Source of the DNA: Burkholderia gladioli
GTDB lineage: Bacteria > Pseudomonadota > Gammaproteobacteria > Burkholderiales > Burkholderiaceae
Reading direction: 5' to 3'
Length of the DNA stretch: 64,000 nt
Assembly (NCBI RefSeq): GCF_000959725.1
Contig: NZ_CP009322.1
Location: forward strand, 1,240,001 to 1,304,000
Within the stretch, counting starts at the first letter, position 1. Each line of letters begins with the position of its first letter. A model generated the notes under the pieces. That model saw only the letters and a program-made list of their open reading frames with translations, was not told the origin of the DNA and made no database searches. Made by a program: the position numbers and the translations under genes. This document shows positions 26,214-33,439 of the stretch, piece by piece.

Positions 26214-27653
26214 TCAGTGACCGCTGTTCAGTGCTGCGATGGCCAGGCCGTTGTGCTGCAGGTTGCCTACACCGCCGGCGATGTTCACCCCGATGTTGCC
26301 CGTGGCGCCGGTGAGGGTATAGCCGCCGAGCGCGGCGGTGCCGACGAAGCGACCGCTGACCTGGGCGTTGGCGATCTGCGTGTTGTCGTCGGTGGCGACC
26401 ATCGCGACGGTCCGTGCATGCGCTGCGTCAACCGTGGTCATCGAGCCGGCCAGGCTGTTGTTCTGCACGTTGCCGATACCCGATGCGACGTTCACGCCGA
26501 TGTTGCCGGACACCTGCGCGAGCGAGCCGTCGCCGATCGAGGCGTTCAGGATGAAGTTGTCGATCCTGGCGTGACCCATCGACGACTGATTGCTGAAGAT
26601 CTGCGCATTGCCGAACACGTTGCCGACGTCGACCGAGGCCAGGGCCACGTCGTTGCTCTGCGCGTTGTTGATGCCTTCCGCGATGTTCACGCCCAGGTTG
26701 CCCTTGACGCCGGTGGCGGCATCGAGGCCGGTGGTTGCGGTCAGCGAGCCGGGCTTTTCGGTATCGATGTAGTGTGTGACGCTGCCCGTGGTCGAGACCG
26801 TTGACGAGTTGTAGTCGTTGCTGAAACCCCACAGCGTGGTACGCCATGCGGAGGAGGTTTCGTGAGCGGAGATCGACGCGCTTTGCGAGGATTGCGACTG
26901 GCTTTGCATGCCGCCGGCGCTCCAGGCCGTGCCGAATTGCGAATTGGTGCGGCTCGCGCTCGCATCGACATGCTGATGCGCCGATCCCGTGGCATTGGTG
27001 TAGGAGGTTCCGCCCCACACCGCGCCGGCGGCGCCGACGATATAACCGCTCTGATTCTGCGAGGCGCTGCCGCCGGCGACGAAACCGAACAGGCCTGGCA
27101 GGAAATAACCGCTGATCTGCCCGGACTGGCTGCTGCCCGAGGCGCCAGCGGCTCCGCCTGCGAAGAAGGCCGAACCGCCGGTATTGCCGGACTGATGCAG
27201 ACTGGCGGACTGGTTGACCGTTGCGCTTTGATGCGACGAGGCGGTGCTGTACGAGCCGCCGGCAATCCAACTGCTGCCGCTGCGCGACATCGATTGCGAG
27301 GCGTTCGTCTGCATCGACGCATCAAGCGAGGAACCGTGTCCCGTGGCGAAATAGGATTGGCCGTAGTCGCTGGTCGACGAGTGGACGTTGTCGACCGTGG
27401 TCGTCACGGCTCCCTTGGTGTAGCTCTGGGCGAGCGGGTGCAATGACACATGATTCAGCGAGACCGCCTGGTTGTTGTTGATCACGGCGCCGGCCGTGCT
27501 CGATACGCCGACCGCGCCATACAGGCCGACGAAGCCGAAGATGCCGACCGCCTCGGTGACCCCGGTGACGTTGTAGAGGAAAGCGTCTGCTGCGTGGACC
27601 GAGCCGGTGGCCGCCGATGCGAGAACCGCGGCTGCAATGACAGTGCGTTTCAT
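26214..27653 (-). CDS. Large exported Ser/Gly/Gln/Asn-rich repeat protein, likely amyloid subunit or adhesin
   Basis: A 479-residue protein with a signal peptide (1-21). Residues 100-290 are very rich in Ser, Gly, Gln, Asn and Ala, with many short SQS/NQS/GSS units. The last third holds three imperfect repeats beginning at 318, 383 and 452, of the form GN(I/L)GVN(I/V)AxGxxNxQxN, separated by 65 and 69 residues. This repeat-linker layout matches FapC/FapB fibre proteins. There are no Cys residues, so the C-terminal CxxC of classical FapC/FapB is missing. Base composition is visibly lower in GC than neighbours. Alternative label: adhesin or heme-utilisation-like exported protein. It is probably the fibre subunit of this cluster. 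Confidence 0.7.
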   Translation of the reverse strand: MKRTVIAAAVLASAATGSVHAADAFLYNVTGVTEAVGIFGFVGLYGAVGVSSTAGAVINNNQAVSLNHVSLHPLAQSYTKGAVTTTVDNVHSSTSDYGQSYFATGHGSSLDASMQTNASQSMSRSGSSWIAGGSYSTASSHQSATVNQSASLHQSGNTGGSAFFAGGAAGASGSSQSGQISGYFLPGLFGFVAGGSASQNQSGYIVGAAGAVWGGTSYTNATGSAHQHVDASASRTNSQFGTAWSAGGMQSQSQSSQSASISAHETSSAWRTTLWGFSNDYNSSTVSTTGSVTHYIDTEKPGSLTATTGLDAATGVKGNLGVNIAEGINNAQSNDVALASVDVGNVFGNAQIFSNQSSMGHARIDNFILNASIGDGSLAQVSGNIGVNVASGIGNVQNNSLAGSMTTVDAAHARTVAMVATDDNTQIANAQVSGRFVGTAALGGYTLTGATGNIGVNIAGGVGNLQHNGLAIAALNSGH

Positions 27654-27676
27654 GATGCGCTCCGATACAGAAGTGG

Positions 27677-28342
27677 CTAGTTGATAAAAAGCGTGCCCGC
27701 CGGGGGACGGAGCACAAAACTATTTGCCGTGGAGTTACCGGCGCCGGCTGTCTGGTTGACTTGTACGATTCCGCTGATATGCTTGAATGCGTCGCCGCTA
27801 ATCGACACATCCCGCCTATCCCGGCCCCCCGCCGGTATTCCCAGGCCTCCAGCCTTCGGAGCCGTTTCGGACAGTTCGCTGTCCGAAACGGCCTCGATCC
27901 CAACGCCCAGCGTGCCGATGGCCATGCTGTTGCGCTGAAGATTCGCGCTGCCCGCGCTTTGATTCACCATCGCCGCACCGGACAGGTTTGAGAGGGCACC
28001 GCCCTCGATTCGCACGCTCGTGTCGCCGGTATGCGCGGCGGCGCCGGCCGCCTGCAGCGAGGACACGCCGGCACCGGCCGCCGAGCCGATGCCGATCGCG
28101 AGCTGGTTGGCCTGGGCGTTGTCGAGCCCGGCCGTTTCGTTGATGCTCAGCACGCCGCTGATGCCGCGCGCCGCGTTGGCGCCGATCACGGCGGTGCCGG
28201 ACACGTCGGGCACCGCCTGCGCCTGGGCCTGCGGCATCGCGGCCGCGACCAGCGCACAGACCAGCATGGCGCGAGCATCGAAAACGATTCGGATGACGAA
28301 ACGATCGTTCGATGCGAAGGCGCGTGAAGGGCGGCGGCTCAT
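27677..28342 (-). CDS. Exported repeat protein, possible minor amyloid subunit (FapB-like role)
   Basis: A 221-residue protein with an unusually long N-terminal region before its signal peptide hydrophobic core (AMLVCALVAAAMPQAQAQA, about 25-43). Three repeats start at 62, 121 and 190 (SGVLSINETAGLDNAQANQL, SGAAMVNQSAGSANLQRNSM, SGIVQVNQTAGAGNSTANSF). They share the N-x-x-A-G-x-x-N-x-x-x-N core with the large repeat protein downstream, with linkers of 59 and 69 residues. That fits a nucleator or minor subunit. SDSEL at 153-157 resembles the shared accessory motif and is coded inside a perfect palindrome. Start overlaps the upstream stop by four bases (28339-28342). Confidence 0.68.
   Translation of the reverse strand: MSRRPSRAFASNDRFVIRIVFDARAMLVCALVAAAMPQAQAQAVPDVSGTAVIGANAARGISGVLSINETAGLDNAQANQLAIGIGSAAGAGVSSLQAAGAAAHTGDTSVRIEGGALSNLSGAAMVNQSAGSANLQRNSMAIGTLGVGIEAVSDSELSETAPKAGGLGIPAGGRDRRDVSISGDAFKHISGIVQVNQTAGAGNSTANSFVLRPPAGTLFIN
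27861..27892. repeat. Perfect 32-bp palindrome inside a coding region
   Basis: Arms 27861-27874 and 27879-27892 are perfect 14-bp complements around TTCG (plus strand). It lies inside the gene for the exported repeat protein and codes the AVSDSELSETA segment between repeats two and three. No such structure is needed by the protein sequence alone. Confidence 0.8.
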
Positions 28343-28809
28343 TTGATCGCTCCCAGTGCCGTGACCAGCGGCGAGATCGCGCCGGTGATGGTGGTCGAGA
28401 TGGTGTTGCCGAGCCCACCCAGGCCGGCGGTCGGCACCATCACGCCGGCGTTGCCGCGCCCGATCGGGCCGGCCAGGTCGGAGGTCAGCACCTGGGTGAC
28501 GGCAGCCACCGTCGCGTTGGTATTGCCGACCGTGCCGGTGACGACGCCCACCGAGCCGCGTGCGTTGGTCAGGTCGAGATCGGAGACGACGGTCGCCATC
28601 ATCGGATCGAAGGTATTGGCCGGGAAGGTGGTGGCGCGCACCGCCACCGGATCCTGCTCGACCGGCACCGGCCGGTAGGCGATGCGCGGCGTGACCGTGC
28701 GCAGCACGATGATGTCGCCGGGGTTCTGCACCTGCTGGGCTTGCGCGCTGCCCGCGGCGCAGGCGAGCGCGGCGAGTGCGGCAAGCAAGGAAGCGGTCGA
28801 GCGGTTCAT
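28339..28809 (-). CDS. Small exported protein of the amyloid-like cluster
   Basis: A 156-residue protein with a clear signal peptide (1-24, ending SAQA). Residues 75-85 (VSDLDLTNARG) match the Asp-x-x-Leu-x-x-x-Arg-Gly motif found in the other exported proteins here. The part after it is Gly/Thr/Val-rich without Cys in the mature chain. No family recognised. It is coupled to the following repeat-protein gene by a four-base overlap, and lies 25 bases after the first gene of the operon. Its role is inferred only from position. Confidence 0.62.
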   Translation of the reverse strand: MNRSTASLLAALAALACAAGSAQAQQVQNPGDIIVLRTVTPRIAYRPVPVEQDPVAVRATTFPANTFDPMMATVVSDLDLTNARGSVGVVTGTVGNTNATVAAVTQVLTSDLAGPIGRGNAGVMVPTAGLGGLGNTISTTITGAISPLVTALGAIK

Positions 28810-28834
28810 GGCGATGTCCTCGCGGCGGGCCGGA

Positions 28835-29200
28835 TCAGCGGCGCGTCAGGGTAAGGCTGTTGCCCTGCATCGGGCGGGGCGCGTCGGCCGGCATCGGCAG
28901 CGGCGAAGGCAGGGCCGGCGGCGCGAGTTCGTCCCACAGCGTGACGTGGTTGCCGGCGCCGGCCAGCATCGTCGGCGAGGCCGAGACCATCATCGTCATG
29001 CCGGCCGCGCGGCCGCGCTGGGCAGCCAGCGTGGTCTCGTCGAGCGGCAGCTCGCGCAGGCCGGCGAACATCTCCGGCGCGGCTTCGTCGCCGATCGCGG
29101 CGGCCAGCGGAATCACCTGCGCCTGCGCGGCCGGGATCGAGGCCAGGGCGAGCAGCGCGGCGGTGAGCATCAGGCAGAGGTGGCGGTTCAGGGCAGGCAT
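28835..29200 (-). CDS. Small exported protein, first gene of the amyloid-like operon
   Basis: A 121-residue protein with a signal peptide (1-27, ending AAQA). LDETTLAAQRGR at 53-64 is the best example of the cluster's shared motif and is followed by a short Met/Ala stretch. The C-terminal half is Pro-rich. It has no recognised domain. A chaperone-like FapA role would fit its place as first gene, but there is no sequence evidence for that. GGAGA stands 6 bases before the ATG, and a sigma54 promoter ends about 28 bases upstream. Confidence 0.62.
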   Translation of the reverse strand: MPALNRHLCLMLTAALLALASIPAAQAQVIPLAAAIGDEAAPEMFAGLRELPLDETTLAAQRGRAAGMTMMVSASPTMLAGAGNHVTLWDELAPPALPSPLPMPADAPRPMQGNSLTLTRR

Positions 29201-29227
29201 CGCGGTTCTCCGTTGTGCGAGACATTC

Positions 29228-29243
29228 AGCGAATAGCGTGCCA
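29228..29243 (-). promoter_or_regulatory. Sigma54 (-24/-12) promoter of the amyloid-like operon
   Basis: On the minus strand: TGGCACGCTATTCGCT. GG (29242-29241) and GC (29230-29229) are exactly 12 bases apart and TGGCACG is a full match to the -24 consensus; the -12 element TCGC differs from TTGC by one base. Expected start of transcription is near 29217, giving a short leader with GGAGA before the ATG at 29200. The cluster's own sigma54 activator gene supports it. Confidence 0.75.
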
Positions 29244-29316
29244 GCGGCGCGAGAGGCGCGCCGTTGCTGGGTCGATGTCGAGATGAGCGGCGTGGCGCGG
29301 GGGAGCGGCGCGCGAA

Positions 29317-29544
29317 AACGTATCAGCGACGTAACACGGCAGGGGGCGCGACGTCGCCGAGGCGATACGAGCCGGCCCGGTTCGCATCGCGGGCGGCTCG
29401 GACACGGCCGGCAAGTCTTTCCGAATGGCTCGTCGAGGTGCCGTAGAATCCGCGCGGGTCGAGGCTTTCACCGGGAGACGACGAACCCGGGGCAAGGCTT
29501 GGCGCGGCGCCATGGGGCGCGCCTGAACGTATCAGCGAGGAAAC
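29317..29544. promoter_or_regulatory. Upstream region of the amyloid-like operon with two direct repeats
   Basis: The 19-bp elements at 29317-29335 and 29526-29544 match at 17 positions and share the exact 13-mer AACGTATCAGCGA. They lie about 100 and 310 bases upstream of the predicted transcription start, at distances used by enhancer-binding proteins. They are candidates for activator sites. The rest of the 534-base gap 29201-29734 holds the sigma54 promoter and the terminator of the kinase operon, and no gene that I can support. Confidence 0.5.
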
Positions 29545-29667
29545 GATTGTTAAACGCGCTGTTGCCAAATCGTAAGGAAAGGGCTGAGGAATCGGGGAAA
29601 CCACGCAGGGCCGCCGAGGCGAGGCGGCGCGGCGCGCGGCACGCCTGGCTTGAAAGGGCCCGGCATG

Positions 29668-29705
29668 AAAAAACGCGGCGGCTCGCCGATCGGCAAGCCG
29701 CCGCG
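29668..29705 (-). terminator. Terminator of the RND/two-component operon
   Basis: On the minus strand a perfect 10-bp stem (29705-29696 with 29683-29674) with a 12-base loop runs into six T (29673-29668), 30 bases past the kinase stop. Clear intrinsic terminator. Confidence 0.85.
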
Positions 29706-29734
29706 CTGTCATCGGCGCGGGGATCGACAGCGGC

Positions 29735-31171
29735 TCAGGAAGGCCGCAGCGCCGCGTTGTGCGGCAAGCCCTTGAGCGGCGAGCGCGCGTCGGCCGGCGT
29801 GGCGGCGGGGCGCGCCATCACCGAGAAGCCGAAGGTATTCCAGCCCTCGTCGCAGGCCACGAACACCGAACCGCCGTGCATGTCGGCCACCGCCTTGACG
29901 ATCGACAGACCCAGCCCGTGGTTCTCGTTGCTGTTGCTGCGCGCTTCCTCGAGCCGGTAGAAGCGCTCGAACATGTGCGCGCGCACGGCGGGATCGATCG
30001 GCGTGCCCGGGTTCGACACGGCGATCATCACCTGCTCCTCCGCGGCGCGGATCTTCACGCGGATCGTGTCGCCGGGCCGCGAGTGCTGGATCGCATTGAT
30101 CAGCAGATTGGTCATCGCGCGGCCGAACAGCGAGGTATCGACGCTGGCGCGCGCGTCGCCCGTCAGCTCGGCGCGCAGTTGCGCATCCTCCAGCGAGACC
30201 TCCAGGAAGTCGAGCATGCGCGACACCTCGATGGCCAGCGAGACGTCGCTGAGATTGGTGGCGCGCTCGCCGCGGTCGCTGCGCGACAGGAACAGCATGT
30301 CGTTGACGATCACGCGCAGCCGCTCGAATTCCTCGAGGTTCGACTGCAGGGTGCGCTGCATGCGCTCCACGCTGCGATCGCGCGAGCTGAGCGCCACCTG
30401 GGTCTGGCCGATCAGGATGCTGACCGGCGTGCGCAGCTCGTGCGCCACGTCGGCATTGAAGGACTCGAGCCGGTCGTAGGCGTGCTCGATGCGCTCCAGC
30501 GCGCCGTTGAACGAGCTGGCCAGGTCGTGCAGCTCGCTGGGCAGCGCATCGGTCTGCAGGCGCTGCTTGCGGTTGGCCGGGCTCAGCGCGGCGGCCTCCT
30601 TCGAGAGCCGCGCCAGCGGTTCGAGCCCGAAGCGCGTCACCGCGCGGCTCAGCAGCAGCGCGATCACGGTGGCCGCGCCGATCAGCCCGGCCAGCGTCAG
30701 CGCGATGAAGCGCAGCATCTTCTGGGTCCGGTCGCAGGTCGCGGCCACGATCAGGGTCAGCTCGGGGCGCACGCCGTTGGTCGGGATCACCGTGGTGCGC
30801 GTCATCACGTTGTAGCTGCTGCCCACGCAGTGCACCAGCTGGAACGCGCCGATCGGCATGCCCACCGGCTCGCCGTCGATCGGCGTGCCGAGCCGGAAGG
30901 CCGGATCCTCGCTGGTGACGATGTAGCGCGTGGAGCCGTCCAGCGGCTGCAGGTCGGTGAGCTTTTCCTGCGTGATGTGCCAGCGCGCGGCGGTGGTGGC
31001 GTGCGAGACGATCATCTCGGCCACCTTGGCGCGCGTCTCCAGCGTGGCGCGCAGCTCGGCGAACAGTTGCCGCTCCATCATCGCGAACAGGCCGATGCCG
31101 ATCAGCGAGAACACCAGCAGCGAGGTGATGCCGAACATCACCGACAGGCGCAGCGAAATCGAACGTTTCAT
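29735..31171 (-). CDS. Heavy-metal-type sensor histidine kinase
   Basis: A 478-residue kinase of the CusS/IrlS class. Two membrane helices (about 9-31 and 153-175) flank a periplasmic sensor of about 120 residues, followed by a HAMP linker, DVAHELRTP with the phospho-acceptor His244, and an ATPase domain with NLLINAIQHS, FERFYR and GLGLSIVKAV. It follows the response regulator gene with a 7-base gap. Sitting at the end of an RND efflux operon, it probably senses the substrate of that pump in the periplasm. Periplasmic Cys115 and Cys146 could form a disulfide. There is no Met/His cluster typical of CusS, so the signal may not be a metal. Confidence 0.9.
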   Translation of the reverse strand: MKRSISLRLSVMFGITSLLVFSLIGIGLFAMMERQLFAELRATLETRAKVAEMIVSHATTAARWHITQEKLTDLQPLDGSTRYIVTSEDPAFRLGTPIDGEPVGMPIGAFQLVHCVGSSYNVMTRTTVIPTNGVRPELTLIVAATCDRTQKMLRFIALTLAGLIGAATVIALLLSRAVTRFGLEPLARLSKEAAALSPANRKQRLQTDALPSELHDLASSFNGALERIEHAYDRLESFNADVAHELRTPVSILIGQTQVALSSRDRSVERMQRTLQSNLEEFERLRVIVNDMLFLSRSDRGERATNLSDVSLAIEVSRMLDFLEVSLEDAQLRAELTGDARASVDTSLFGRAMTNLLINAIQHSRPGDTIRVKIRAAEEQVMIAVSNPGTPIDPAVRAHMFERFYRLEEARSNSNENHGLGLSIVKAVADMHGGSVFVACDEGWNTFGFSVMARPAATPADARSPLKGLPHNAALRPS

Positions 31172-31178
31172 CGCAACC

Positions 31179-31874
31179 TCAGCGGCGCAGGTCGGGTTCG
31201 GGCTCGTCGCGGACCTCGAGCACGTATCCCATCCCGCGGATGGTATGCAGCAGTTTGTCGGAGAACGGGCCGTCGAGCTTGGCCCGCAGACGCTTGATGG
31301 CGGTTTCCACCACGTTGGCGTTGCTGTCGAAATTGACGTCCCAGACCAGCTCGGTGATGGTGGTCTTCGACAGCACCTCGCCGCGCCGGCGTGCCAGCAC
31401 GCCGAGCAGTTGGAATTCCTGGGCGGTCAGGTCCAGGCGGATGCCGTTGCGGGTGGCGCGGCGGCTGATCAGGTCGACCCGCAGGTCGCCGATCGAGATC
31501 AGCGTCGATTCCTGCACGCGCGCGCGGCGCGTCAGCGCGCGCAGCCGCTCGATCAGCTCGAGGAAGGAGAAGGGCTTGGTCAGGTAGTCGTCGGCGCCGC
31601 CGCGCAGGCCGCGCACGCGGTCGTCGACGCGGTCGCGCGCGGTCAGCATGATGACCGGCGTGTCCTTCTGCGCGCGCAGCGCGCGCAACACGCCGAAGCC
31701 GTCGATCTTCGGCAGCATCACGTCCAGCACGACCACGTCGTAGTCGTATTCGACGGCCTTCCAGGCGCCGTCCTCGCCGTCGGTGGCGGTGTCGACCACC
31801 CAGCCTTCCTCCGACAGCCCGCTCTTCAGGTAATCGACGACCTTCGGTTCGTCTTCGACGATCAATACTTTCAT
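31179..31874 (-). CDS. OmpR/PhoB family response regulator (CzcR/IrlR type)
   Basis: A 231-residue regulator with receiver and winged-helix domains. Acidic pocket Glu7/Asp8, phospho-acceptor Asp51 (VVLDVMLPKIDGF), conserved Thr and Lys (MLTARD, YLTKPF) are all present. The C-terminal domain shows the usual LTAQEFQLLGVLARRRGEVL and a closing RGMGYVLE. Start overlaps the OMF stop by four bases (31871-31874). It is co-encoded with an RND pump and kinase, so it most likely activates its own operon. A dyad upstream of the RND gene (38083-38115) is a candidate site. Confidence 0.92.
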   Translation of the reverse strand: MKVLIVEDEPKVVDYLKSGLSEEGWVVDTATDGEDGAWKAVEYDYDVVVLDVMLPKIDGFGVLRALRAQKDTPVIMLTARDRVDDRVRGLRGGADDYLTKPFSFLELIERLRALTRRARVQESTLISIGDLRVDLISRRATRNGIRLDLTAQEFQLLGVLARRRGEVLSKTTITELVWDVNFDSNANVVETAIKRLRAKLDGPFSDKLLHTIRGMGYVLEVRDEPEPDLRR

Positions 31875-33439
31875 TCGGCTTTCCCATTGGCTGGCCCGGC
31901 GGCGAGATCGGCCGCGCCCGCTCCGGCGCGGGCCGGCGTGTCGCGGCCGCCTGCCGGATCGGTCGCGGACCAGCCGCCGCCGAGCGCTTTTGCGAGATAT
32001 ACCACCAGCGCGGCACGTTGGCCACGAATCTGCACTTCCTGGCGTTCGCTGGTGAGCAGCTGCTGTTGCGCGCTGATCACGTCGATATAGGCGGTCAGGC
32101 CGCCCGCGTAGCGGTCCTGCGCCAGCGAGACCAGCCGCCGCGCGTCCTCCAGCGCGGCGCGGGCGCGCCGCTCGGCCTCGTCCAGCGTGGACAGGCCCGT
32201 CACCGCGTTCTGCACTTCCTCGAAGGCGCCCAGCACGGTCTGCCGGTAGTTCGCCTGGGCGGCCTGGTAGCCGGCCTGGGCGAAGTCGACGCCGGCCTTG
32301 AGGCGGCCACCCTCGAACAGCGGCTGCGAAACCGAGGCGCCCACCGACCACAGCAGCGACGGCACCGTAAACAGGCTGGCGAAGTTGGTGGCGTCCCAGC
32401 CGATGTCGGGCGACAGCACGATGCGCGGGAAATAGGCCGCGCGCGCCACGCCGATCTGGGCATTGGCGGCGGCCATCGCGCGCTCGGCCGAGGCCACGTC
32501 GGGGCGGCGCTGCAGCAGGTCGCTGGGCAGGCCGGTCGGCAGGGCCGGCGCGATCAGCGGCTGCACGCGCGGGGCGATCGAGAACGAGGGCGCCGGCGTG
32601 CCGACCAGGGTCGCGATCGCGTGCTCGTATTGCTGGCGCGTGTTGAGCAGCAACTGCGCCTGGGTGCGCGTGGCGTCCAGCAGCGAGCGCTGCTGCAGCA
32701 GGTTCAGGCCCGACACGGCGCCCAGCTCGTGCTGCGCGCTGACGAAGTCGAGCGCCTTCTGCTGCAGCGCCACCGAGCGGTTCAGCACGTCGATCTCGGC
32801 ATCGGTCTCGCGCAGCGCCAGGTAGGCGGTGGCCAGGTCGGCCGTCAGCACCAGGCGGGCATTGGCCAGGTCGTCGGCCGATTGCTCGGTGCTGGCGCGC
32901 GCGGCATCGACGTTGCGGCGGATGCGGCCGAACAGGTCCAGCTCGTAGCTGGCCGTCGCGCCGATCTGCGTGTCGTTCTGGACCGTCGACTGGTTGCGCT
33001 GCGCGTAGTTGGTGAGCGGGCGGTCGGCCGAGATCTTCTCGCGGCTCGCGCCGGCGTTCAGGCCGACCGAGGGCAACTGGGCCGCCGCCGTCGAGGCCAG
33101 GGTGGCCCTGGCCTGGGCGTAATGGGCCGCGGCCGCGGCCAGCGTCTGGTTGGCCGCCAGCGCGCGCGTTTCCAGCTCGTCGAGCCGCGGGTCCTTGAAG
33201 GCCTGCCACCAGTCGGGCGTGAGCGAGGCATGCGAGGGGCGCGCGCGCTGCCAATAGGTATCGCCCGCCGACTGCTGCCAGGCGGCCGGCGTCTCGACCT
33301 CGGGGCGGTGATAGTCGGGGCCGACCGCGCAGCCGGCCAGTAGCGCGGCGGCCAGCGCCGGCAGCGCCAGGCCGATGGCTGCCGGCCGGCGCATCGCGGT
33401 GCCGGCGCGGGGCCCGGACGAGGCGCGCGGCGTCCTCAC
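31871..33439 (-). CDS. Efflux outer membrane lipoprotein, NodT/OprM family
   Basis: A 522-residue outer membrane factor. The lipobox is ALLAGCAVGPDYHRP, typical of the NodT group, and both OEP repeats are present (TASYELDLFGRIRRNVDAAR; LQRRPDVASAERAMAAANAQ). The GTG at 33437-33439 overlaps the adaptor stop by four bases. An internal ATG (MRRPAAIG) would give a more usual signal peptide and cannot be excluded. It is the duct for the RND pump encoded upstream. The C-terminal 35 residues are Ala/Gly-rich. Confidence 0.9.
   Translation of the reverse strand: MRTPRASSGPRAGTAMRRPAAIGLALPALAAALLAGCAVGPDYHRPEVETPAAWQQSAGDTYWQRARPSHASLTPDWWQAFKDPRLDELETRALAANQTLAAAAAHYAQARATLASTAAAQLPSVGLNAGASREKISADRPLTNYAQRNQSTVQNDTQIGATASYELDLFGRIRRNVDAARASTEQSADDLANARLVLTADLATAYLALRETDAEIDVLNRSVALQQKALDFVSAQHELGAVSGLNLLQQRSLLDATRTQAQLLLNTRQQYEHAIATLVGTPAPSFSIAPRVQPLIAPALPTGLPSDLLQRRPDVASAERAMAAANAQIGVARAAYFPRIVLSPDIGWDATNFASLFTVPSLLWSVGASVSQPLFEGGRLKAGVDFAQAGYQAAQANYRQTVLGAFEEVQNAVTGLSTLDEAERRARAALEDARRLVSLAQDRYAGGLTAYIDVISAQQQLLTSERQEVQIRGQRAALVVYLAKALGGGWSATDPAGGRDTPARAGAGAADLAAGPANGKAE

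Noticed and set aside
29735..31874. Naming the two-component pair irlS/irlR
   Set aside because: It is of the same class, but the names belong to a specific heavy-metal locus of Burkholderia pseudomallei, and orthology cannot be shown from this sequence alone.
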